NCBI GenBank assembly: GCA_964352985.1
Contig: CAYGUK010000114.1
Location: 1 to 12,244 of the forward strand
Source of the DNA: CAYGUK01 sp964352985
GTDB taxonomy: Bacteria > Pseudomonadota > Gammaproteobacteria > JAHCLG01
Reading direction: 5' to 3'
DNA: 12,244 nucleotides
Shown: piece after piece, positions 6,740 to 12,244 of the stretch
How the letters are laid out: the number at the start of each line of letters is the position of its first letter
Numbering within the stretch: the stretch's first letter is position 1
Notes under the pieces: model-generated
The model's input: only the letters and a program-made list of their open reading frames with translations
What the model was told of the DNA's origin: nothing
The model's database searches: none
Made by a program: the position numbers and the translations under genes

Positions 6740-8473
6740 TCAATCTTTCATAATTAAAAGTGCTTGTAAAGTTTTCCGCTCATCATCCGTAATCGTTTGG
6801 CTTTTGGCTTTTTTCATGAGTTCATCGATTTGTTGCTCGCGAGTGAGTGCCGCTAATCGTAAAATACATGCTTTGAATTCCGCTACAATCGAATCGTCAC
6901 TTTCTAGCATAAAAGTTTCCTGGGCTAATTTTACGTAAGCGTTGTAATTGCTATGTTCTCGTAACGCTTCTAGCAATAATCCCGTGTTCATTTTATTAAG
7001 AGATTGAATGATTTCACAGATATCATAGAGTAATCGGATATCTTTCGCTTGTATTTTGGGGATGTTATCTAAACATTTTTGATCTTTTAATAATTGCGGA
7101 TATTGAATAAGTAACGCAATAGATTGGGCAAGTGGCGTGAGTGAACGTTTCCGCAATTTTACTGCCGAGTTGGGTTTGCTGTCTGGTTTGTTGGACATGA
7201 AATAGTGTAGTTTATTGATATCAATATGCAGGTGGTCAGCGAGTTTTTCTTCTAACATCGATTTAATTAAAGTATTAGGCATTTGATTAAAATAATCACT
7301 TGCTCTTTTGGCAACATGAATTTGCCCCTGTAAATCAAAACTCGGAATGTCATTTGTCATCGATTGTAGAAAATAGTCGGGGAGTGGCATGGCTTGTTCT
7401 ATTTTTTGTAACATTGCCTGACTACCGTGTTGTCTAATAAAACTATCGGGATCGCTACCTTTTTCAAGAAATAGAAATTTCACATACTTATCGTCAGGTA
7501 ATATGGGTAATAGTGTTTCTAAAGATCGTTTTGCTGCTTTAAATCCAGCATTATCACCATCAAAACAAAAAACTAATTCACTGGTTGCGCGCAATAACGT
7601 TGCAATGTGTGAAGCAGTAGCAGCCGTGCCTAATGCGGCAACTGCATAGTTAATACCGTATTGGTGAAGTGTAATAACGTCTAAATAACCTTCTACGAGT
7701 ATTAGACGTGAGAGTTTTCTATTTTGAATTTTACTTTCGTAGAAGCCGTATAAAATATCACTTTTGTGATAAATTGGCGTTTCTGGTGAGTTTAAATATT
7801 TTGGTAGATCATCACCAATGACTCTACCACCAAATGCAATAATTCGACCTTGTCTATCTTTTATTGGAAAAACAATACGGTGTCTGAAGCGATCATAATA
7901 GCCACCATTTTCTCGTGGGACAATCATACCAAGACGGTTTAATTGTTGAATTTTTTCTTCATTTGAGCCAAATTTATTTAATAAATTATCCCATCCAGCA
8001 GGCGCAAAACCTATATTAAATTGTTTGGCAATTTGCCCACTTAAGCCTCGATTTTTTAAATATTGTATTGCTTGATCAGATTGTTTTAATTGACTTTGAA
8101 AATAATCAGCAATTTGTTGCATGAATTCGTAGTCAGTTTCTTTGAGGGCATTTTTTTCTTGATGAAGGGACTCTTCATAAGGCACAGGAACACCCGCAAA
8201 TTGTGCTAAAGCTTCAACGGCTTCTACAAAATTTAATTGATCATAAGCGATTAAAAATCCGATTGCATTGCCGTTAGCTTGGCAACCAAAACAATGATAA
8301 AACTGCTTGTCTTCAGAGACACTAAATGAAGGGGTTTTTTCTTGATGAAAAGGACAACAGGCTTGATAATTTTTACCACGCTTTTTGAGTTTAATACGAG
8401 TTTCAATTAATTCGACAATATTAACTCTTAAGACTAAATCTTGAATAAATTGCTTGGGGATGCGGCCGGCCAT
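6740..8473 (-). CDS. dnaG: DNA primase DnaG
   Basis: Primase makes the RNA primers for replication at the fork, working with DnaB helicase. The protein is 577 residues (581 in E. coli). The N-terminal CHC2 zinc-binding domain has its ligands at C40, H43, C61 and C64 (CPFHQEKTPSF, then HCFGC). The catalytic core includes the basic RFRHRIVFPI segment (195-204) and KYLNSPET (225-232). The Toprim metal site is E261 in VEGYLD with D305 and D307 in FDGD. The last 130 or so residues are the divergent helical DnaB-interaction domain. No active-site residue is missing. The ATG starts seven bases after the yqeY stop with only a weak ribosome site, so translational coupling to yqeY is likely. Confidence 0.98.
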   Translation of the reverse strand: MAGRIPKQFIQDLVLRVNIVELIETRIKLKKRGKNYQACCPFHQEKTPSFSVSEDKQFYHCFGCQANGNAIGFLIAYDQLNFVEAVEALAQFAGVPVPYEESLHQEKNALKETDYEFMQQIADYFQSQLKQSDQAIQYLKNRGLSGQIAKQFNIGFAPAGWDNLLNKFGSNEEKIQQLNRLGMIVPRENGGYYDRFRHRIVFPIKDRQGRIIAFGGRVIGDDLPKYLNSPETPIYHKSDILYGFYESKIQNRKLSRLILVEGYLDVITLHQYGINYAVAALGTAATASHIATLLRATSELVFCFDGDNAGFKAAKRSLETLLPILPDDKYVKFLFLEKGSDPDSFIRQHGSQAMLQKIEQAMPLPDYFLQSMTNDIPSFDLQGQIHVAKRASDYFNQMPNTLIKSMLEEKLADHLHIDINKLHYFMSNKPDSKPNSAVKLRKRSLTPLAQSIALLIQYPQLLKDQKCLDNIPKIQAKDIRLLYDICEIIQSLNKMNTGLLLEALREHSNYNAYVKLAQETFMLESDDSIVAEFKACILRLAALTREQQIDELMKKAKSQTITDDERKTLQALLIMKD

Positions 8474-8480
8474 CAGCCCA

Positions 8481-8924
8481 CTACTGAAGTAAATCTTTAA
8501 CGAGTTTACTAACTTCTGCCATGTTTGCCCGTCCTTCCATTTGTGGTCGAATAATAGCGATGACTTTACCCATATCTTTCATGCTCTCAGCATTAGATGT
8601 CGTAATTGCATCGGTGATCATTTGTTTGATTTCTGCTTCGGATAATGGCTCGGGTAGAAATACACTAATGAAGTTAATTTCATCTTTTTCTTTATTAGCT
8701 AAATCTTCACGACCGCCATCTTGAAATTTTTCAATGGCATCACGACGTTCTTTAACCATTTTGGCCAGGATAGCAATGATTTCATTGTCGTTTAACTCGA
8801 CACGTTCATCAACTTCGATCTGTTTAATCGCAGCAAGCACCATACGTAAAGTGGTGAGCTTTTCTTTTTCACCAGCTTTAAGGGCTGCTTTTACTGCGTC
8901 ATTGATAGCCTGTTTTAGTGCCAT
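8481..8924 (-). CDS. yqeY: GatB/YqeY domain protein
   Basis: A 147-residue, all-helical protein of the GatB/YqeY family, the usual length. Typical family stretches are TLRMVLAAIKQIEVD (about 25-39), the R-R-D-A-I-E-K-F segment, FLPEPLSEAEI (about 89-99), and MGKVIAIIRPQMEGRAN near the C-terminus. The domain is homologous to the tail of GatB, where it helps bind tRNA in the amidotransferase. The stand-alone protein has no firmly known reaction; tRNA binding is inferred. It sits between rpsU and dnaG, 24 bp after rpsU and seven bases before dnaG, an arrangement seen in many bacteria although E. coli lacks the gene at this place. Confidence 0.95.
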   Translation of the reverse strand: MALKQAINDAVKAALKAGEKEKLTTLRMVLAAIKQIEVDERVELNDNEIIAILAKMVKERRDAIEKFQDGGREDLANKEKDEINFISVFLPEPLSEAEIKQMITDAITTSNAESMKDMGKVIAIIRPQMEGRANMAEVSKLVKDLLQ

Positions 8925-8948
8925 GATCTTTGCTCTACTTTTTGGCGC

Positions 8949-9194
8949 TTACACGCGACGACCACGACCACCTTTACCGCCTTTATCTTTAGATAATAAA
9001 GGATTTTCACGTTGAAGTTTTTTCAAATAACGTTTGATAGCGGCTGCCGCTTTACGTTTACGTACTTGAGTGGGTTTTTCATAAAATTCGCGACGGCGCA
9101 TTTCTGAAAGAATACCGGCTTTTTCACAAGCGCGTTTGAAACGTCTAAGTGCGACGTCAAATGGTTCGTTGTCTTTGACCTTAACGGTTGGCAT
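8949..9194 (-). CDS. rpsU: 30S ribosomal protein S21 with a Gly/Lys/Arg C-terminal extension
   Basis: S21 is a small basic protein of the 30S platform that helps initiation on mRNA. The core is unmistakable: NEPFDVALRRFKRACEKAG (residues 9-27), RRREFYEKPT (33-42) and a basic helix to about residue 65. The protein is 81 residues instead of the 71 of E. coli. After a normal core it carries the tail DKGGKGGRGRRV, rich in Gly and positive charge. An AGGTG ribosome site sits nine bases before the ATG. It is the first gene of the rpsU-yqeY-dnaG-rpoD operon, with an extended -10 promoter upstream and no terminator before the next gene, unlike E. coli, where an internal terminator lowers dnaG expression. 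Confidence 0.97.
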   Translation of the reverse strand: MPTVKVKDNEPFDVALRRFKRACEKAGILSEMRRREFYEKPTQVRKRKAAAAIKRYLKKLQRENPLLSKDKGGKGGRGRRV

Positions 9195-9245
9195 TGATTA
9201 ATTCACCTCGGTTGTAAGCTGTTTGTTTAAAATATAAGGCGCAAA

Positions 9246-9273
9246 ATTGTATCATTAGTATCAATAAAAGCAA
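9246..9273 (-). promoter_or_regulatory. Probable promoter of the rpsU operon
   Basis: On the minus strand a TACAAT -10 (9246-9251) is preceded by TG plus one base, making an extended -10. A weak -35, TTGCTT (9268-9273), lies 16 bases further up. It lies about 50 bases before the rpsU start in the 126-bp divergent gap with tsaD. For tsaD on the plus strand only a weak TATGAT at 9282-9287 is visible. Confidence 0.5.
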
Positions 9274-9320
9274 AAAGTTTTTATGATATACCACAAATAA
9301 ATCGTGATTTCGGAGATAAA

Positions 9321-10310
9321 ATGGTCATTTTGGGGATAGAAACTTCTTGTGATGAAACAGGCGTCGCCTTATTTGATAGTGAAAAGGGGCTTTTGTCTAA
9401 TGAATTGTACAGTCAAGTGCATACACACTCTCAGTATGGGGGGGTTGTGCCAGAGCTCGCTTCACGAAATCATGTTGAGAAAATTATTCCGTTACTCGAT
9501 CTCGCGATGAAAAAAGCAAACATGACTCAACAAGATATTACTGCAATTGCTTATACCAATCGACCCGGTTTGGTGGGGGCGTTATTAGTTGGTGCATGTG
9601 TGGGTGAAACATTGGGTTATGTTTGGCAAAAACCAACGATTGCTATTCATCATATGGAAGGGCATTTATACGCACCTCTAATTGAACATCCAGAAATTCA
9701 ATTTCCGTTTCTCGCGTTATTGGTTTCTGGCGGTCACACAATATTAGTAGAAGTTAAAAAATTAAATCACTATAAAATTTTAGGGCAAAGTATAGATGAT
9801 GCCGTGGGAGAAGCATTTGATAAAACTGCAAAGCTTTTAGGTTTAGGTTATCCGGGAGGTCCTCTTTTAGCAAAATTAGCGCTGCAAGGTGATGCTTCTG
9901 CCTTTATATTGCCGCGTCCTATGATACATCATCCTACGCTTGATTTTAGTTTTAGTGGATTAAAAACAGCGGTGTTAACAGCGTATAAACAATCAGATCA
10001 AAGTGAAATAACTAAAGCAAATTTAGCCGCGGCATTTCAAGAAGCGGCGGTTGATGTTTTATTTTCGAAATGTAAAAAGGCATTAATTCAAACGCAGCAT
10101 AATACGCTTATCGTTGCTGGTGGTGTTGGTGCAAATTTATTATTACGTAAAAAATTAAAATTACTGGATGCAAACGTTTATTTTCCAACACCGGAATTTT
10201 GCACTGATAATGGCGCGATGATTGCTTATTGCGGCTATTTAAAAATTAACTCTGGTGAAAAAAACACAAAATATCTTAGTATTTCGGTTAAATCTAGAGA
10301 TATTTTGTAA
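9321..10310 (+). CDS. tsaD: tRNA threonylcarbamoyladenosine synthase subunit TsaD
   Basis: TsaD transfers threonylcarbamoyl from threonylcarbamoyl-AMP to A37 of ANN-decoding tRNAs, in a complex with TsaB and TsaE. The protein is 329 residues (337 in E. coli). Seen motifs: GIETSCDETG (5-14), GGVVPELASR (40-49), the metal-binding HHMEGH with H111 and H115, LLVSGGHT, SIDDAVGEAFDKTAKLLGL, DFSFSGLKTA, VAGGVGAN, and FCTDNGAMIAY with the third metal ligand D296. Two oddities: the normally conserved Gly-Pro-Gly-Leu loop reads Asn80-Arg81-Pro-Gly-Leu, and the C-terminus ends SVKSRDIL without the usual Arg-Trp-Pro-Leu. GGAG sits seven bases before the ATG. It is divergent from rpsU, the same neighbourhood as in E. 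coli. All catalytic metal ligands are present, so it is probably active. Confidence 0.96.
   Translation: MVILGIETSCDETGVALFDSEKGLLSNELYSQVHTHSQYGGVVPELASRNHVEKIIPLLDLAMKKANMTQQDITAIAYTNRPGLVGALLVGACVGETLGYVWQKPTIAIHHMEGHLYAPLIEHPEIQFPFLALLVSGGHTILVEVKKLNHYKILGQSIDDAVGEAFDKTAKLLGLGYPGGPLLAKLALQGDASAFILPRPMIHHPTLDFSFSGLKTAVLTAYKQSDQSEITKANLAAAFQEAAVDVLFSKCKKALIQTQHNTLIVAGGVGANLLLRKKLKLLDANVYFPTPEFCTDNGAMIAYCGYLKINSGEKNTKYLSISVKSRDIL
10266..10308 (+). other. Perfect 11-bp inverted repeat overlapping the 3' end of tsaD
   Basis: ACAAAATATCT (10266-10276) is exactly complementary to AGATATTTTGT (10298-10308), with a 21-base loop. The pairing can extend inward through a single-base bulge (TTAG with CTAG). 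The right arm reaches the tsaD stop codon, so the structure covers the last 14 codons. No T-run follows directly, so it is not a classic terminator. It could protect the mRNA 3' end or help termination, or it may be chance in AT-rich sequence. Confidence 0.45.
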
Positions 10311-10378
10311 AATAATTCGTATTTTTATTCCTGTAAAAAAGTTATATTATTTCACGCTATCTTTTTTATTAAATGATA

Positions 10379-10387
10379 TGTGATAAT
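10379..10387 (+). promoter_or_regulatory. Possible extended -10 promoter of the small membrane-protein gene
   Basis: TG, one base, then GATAAT forms an extended -10 (five of six bases of TATAAT) about 37 bases before the ATG at 10425. No clear -35 lies at 16-18 bases upstream. The surrounding DNA is very AT-rich, so chance matches are common. Confidence 0.35.
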
Positions 10388-10424
10388 ATTTAATAATTAA
10401 TTAATAATAAAAATAAGGTTAAAT

Positions 10425-10937
10425 ATGTTAAGTCATCGTGGTCAACGTCGTGTTTCATTATCTGCTAAATTAATTATTCTCGGTGCGGTTGTTGGCGGCG
10501 TACTGTTTGTCAGTTGTTATTTAGTAGGCGGTTATGGCTTCTTGCGGAATTGGGATACTTATTCGGATGAAAATATTTCTGCAGACCCTAATATTCATAT
10601 GGGGCTATCTCGAAGCAATATTGTAACACGCTTACATACTGAGAACCGTCTAGATAATAATTTTAATTTTTTTCTTCTTTTGAGTTGCACTTTTACGGGT
10701 GCGTTTTGTGTTTGTGCAAGATTTTGTATTAGTCGAAACCCGCGAGAATTTCCAATCGTAGAGGATATTCCTATGGTGAGATTATTAAGAGTGAACTCAG
10801 ATCCGACTGATCCACAACACTCGACAGTCATTAGTGTAGTGGAAGGTGAGGTGATTGAAGGAGCTATTACGCAAACTGATCTTCATGAAGAAGATGTTTC
10901 TCCAGATGGCGATAATAAAATAAAACCACCATTATAA
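10425..10937 (+). CDS. Small membrane protein of unknown function, two predicted spans
   Basis: A 170-residue protein with a basic N-terminus (SHRGQRRVS) and a first hydrophobic span at about 14-38. A soluble loop of about 40 residues follows, then a second span at about 80-103 containing four cysteines (LLSCTFTGAFCVCARFC). The acidic C-terminal tail of about 65 residues ends in KIKPPL. AAGG lies six bases before the ATG, and an extended -10 lies upstream. By the positive-inside rule both termini are probably cytoplasmic, with the loop outside. I recognise no family. It ends three bases before the stop of plsY on the other strand, leaving no room for separate terminators. The second span's cysteines could bind metal or form disulphides, but they are not in a known motif. 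Confidence 0.7.
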   Translation: MLSHRGQRRVSLSAKLIILGAVVGGVLFVSCYLVGGYGFLRNWDTYSDENISADPNIHMGLSRSNIVTRLHTENRLDNNFNFFLLLSCTFTGAFCVCARFCISRNPREFPIVEDIPMVRLLRVNSDPTDPQHSTVISVVEGEVIEGAITQTDLHEEDVSPDGDNKIKPPL

Positions 10938-10940
10938 AAT

Positions 10941-11564
10941 TTATGTCATCGAACTATCATTAACCGCTTGTCGTTTTAATTTTATTTTACTTTCTTTACC
11001 TTCTATTAAGCGCAAAATATTTTCCCAATGTTTGCATATAATTAAAATCGCAATAATAACGAGACCTGGAAAATAATGGGGGTTTGTTAAATAAGTTGCT
11101 AGTGCTGGCGATAATCCGATAGCAATCATTGACGCTAAAGAAGAAAAACGAGTAATAATTGCCACTAACAACCAAATTATAATAACTGCGATGAAAAGAT
11201 AAATACTTAGCGCAAATAAAACACCTAATGCTGTTGCGACACCTTTTCCACCTTTAAATTGATAATAAGCAGGATACATGTGGCCAACGATTGCGGCTAA
11301 ACCAATTAATGTTGCGGATAATCCACCTAAACCTAAAAGTAATCCAATAATCACGGGTAAAAAACCTTTTAATATATCGCATACTAAAACAATAACAGCA
11401 GGGAATTTACCTGATAATCTTAAAACATTTGTTGTGCCTGGATTTTTAGAACCACCTGTTCTTGGATCTTGTAATTTCATTAATTTGCTAACAATTATGG
11501 CGCTTGAGAGTGAACCTAGCCCATATCCGATAATTAAAAAAATGAAAAACAATGTATATTTCAT
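10941..11564 (-). CDS. plsY: Acyl-phosphate:glycerol-3-phosphate acyltransferase PlsY
   Basis: PlsY is an inner-membrane enzyme that moves the acyl chain from acyl-phosphate (made by PlsX) to glycerol-3-phosphate, giving lysophosphatidic acid, the first step of phospholipid synthesis. The protein is 207 residues, the usual size, and very hydrophobic with about seven spans. All three cytoplasmic motifs are present: SKNPGTTNVLR (39-49), GHMYPAYYQFKGGKGVAT (94-111, containing the Gly-rich phosphate loop) and HWENILRLIEGKE (179-191). A short basic tail follows. AGG lies eight bases before the ATG. The gene is divergent from orn (80-bp gap) and convergent with the small membrane-protein gene. In E. 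coli plsY (ygiH) also lies in the tsaD-rpsU neighbourhood, so this is a conserved context. Confidence 0.97.
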   Translation of the reverse strand: MKYTLFFIFLIIGYGLGSLSSAIIVSKLMKLQDPRTGGSKNPGTTNVLRLSGKFPAVIVLVCDILKGFLPVIIGLLLGLGGLSATLIGLAAIVGHMYPAYYQFKGGKGVATALGVLFALSIYLFIAVIIIWLLVAIITRFSSLASMIAIGLSPALATYLTNPHYFPGLVIIAILIICKHWENILRLIEGKESKIKLKRQAVNDSSMT

Positions 11565-11644
11565 GGCGACAACCTAATAGCAATTTACCTAACAATACCG
11601 CATACTACACAGGTTTATAAAGTTAGAAAAGAAGAGAATAAAGT

Positions 11645-12193
11645 ATGCAACCAAGTGCAGATAATCTAATATGGATCGATTTAGAAATGACGGGTTTAAA
11701 GCCAGAATCTGATCAAATTATTGAAATTGCCACCGTTATCACCAATTCCAATTTAGAAATTTTAGCTGAAGGTCCCGTATTTGCAATTCATCAAGATAAA
11801 GAAATTTTAGATGCAATGGATGATTGGAATAAAACACATCATAGCCAGTCAGGATTAATTGATCGTGTATTAAATTCTAATGTCACTTTATTACAAGCCG
11901 AAGAAGCGACATTAGAATTTATCATGCAATACGTGCCACCTAAAAGATCACCAATGTGTGGTAATAGCATTTGCCAAGATAGACGTTTTTTATACAATTA
12001 CATGCCGGCATTACATGATTATTTTCATTATCGTCATATTGATGTGAGCACCATTAAAGAATTAGCTAAACATTGGTATCCTGATGTTGCGCGAGGAGTC
12101 GAAAAAGAAAGTAAACATTTAGCGCTAGATGATGTTATCGAATCAATTGAAGAATTAAAATATTATCGTGAACATGTGTTTATTAAAAATTAG
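11645..12193 (+). CDS. orn: Oligoribonuclease Orn
   Basis: Orn is a 3'-5' exonuclease that degrades RNA fragments of two to five nucleotides, and especially dinucleotides such as pGpG from cyclic-di-GMP turnover, to mononucleotides in the cytoplasm. The protein is 182 residues, against about 181 in E. coli. The DEDDh catalytic set is complete: D12 and E14 in WIDLEMTGL, D112 in CQDRRFL, and H158 and D163 in HLALDDV. Other family stretches are the YYREH end and STIKELAKHWYP (135-146). A purine-rich AAGAGAATAAAG lies before the ATG. A TATAAA hexamer at 11616-11621 could be its -10, without a good -35. After the stop only 51 bases remain in the window, with no recognisable gene. Confidence 0.98.
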   Translation: MQPSADNLIWIDLEMTGLKPESDQIIEIATVITNSNLEILAEGPVFAIHQDKEILDAMDDWNKTHHSQSGLIDRVLNSNVTLLQAEEATLEFIMQYVPPKRSPMCGNSICQDRRFLYNYMPALHDYFHYRHIDVSTIKELAKHWYPDVARGVEKESKHLALDDVIESIEELKYYREHVFIKN

Positions 12194-12244
12194 TAACTAT
12201 TCACCAAATTTAAGCAACAACGTAGAAACGCTGAAAAGAACAGA

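Noticed and set aside
9195..9320. LexA-type operator in front of rpsU, as in E. coli
   Set aside because: A CTGT half is present, but no ACAG half lies at the right spacing.

Overview
The window is about 12 kb of AT-rich bacterial chromosome. It carries a clearly gammaproteobacterial core: a macromolecular-synthesis operon (rpsU, a GatB/YqeY-family gene, dnaG, rpoD) divergent from tsaD, then plsY and orn. The RpoD, TsaD, Orn and S21 proteins read as close relatives of the Escherichia coli ones, but the base composition is far more AT-rich and the genes between them are unfamiliar. This fits a host-associated or intracellular gammaproteobacterium, perhaps in the Legionellales/Coxiellaceae neighbourhood. 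That placement is inference from protein flavour and composition, not from a marker tree.

Region 1 (1-4400) is accessory. It begins with the 3' part of a gene for a repetitive multi-span membrane protein with a long Ser/Pro-rich tail. A small GIY-YIG nuclease-family gene converges on it. A gene-poor AT-rich stretch of about 770 bp follows, with one possible gene remnant. Next come a secreted sialidase-like (BNR/Asp-box) protein with a helical insertion, a probable terminator, and an opposite-strand gene for a small helical orphan protein.

Region 2 (4680-9280) is the minus-strand operon rpsU-yqeY-dnaG-rpoD. It has a plausible extended -10 promoter in front of rpsU and a strong 10-bp hairpin after rpoD. 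It encodes ribosomal protein S21, a tRNA-amidotransferase-related protein, primase and the housekeeping sigma factor, so it ties together initiation of translation, replication and transcription.

Region 3 (9280-12244) runs from tsaD (tRNA t6A synthesis) through an orphan two-span membrane protein and the convergent plsY (acyl-phosphate glycerol-3-phosphate acyltransferase) to the divergent orn (oligoribonuclease). TsaD departs from the family in a normally conserved Gly-Pro-Gly loop and at its C-terminus.

I found no CRISPR array, tRNA, rRNA, insertion sequence or prophage. I see no complete undescribed multi-gene system. The oddest items are the insertion-bearing sialidase-like protein, the repeat-built membrane protein, the TsaD substitutions, the S21 tail, and the 112-residue orphan whose helical pattern faintly recalls secretion-needle proteins.
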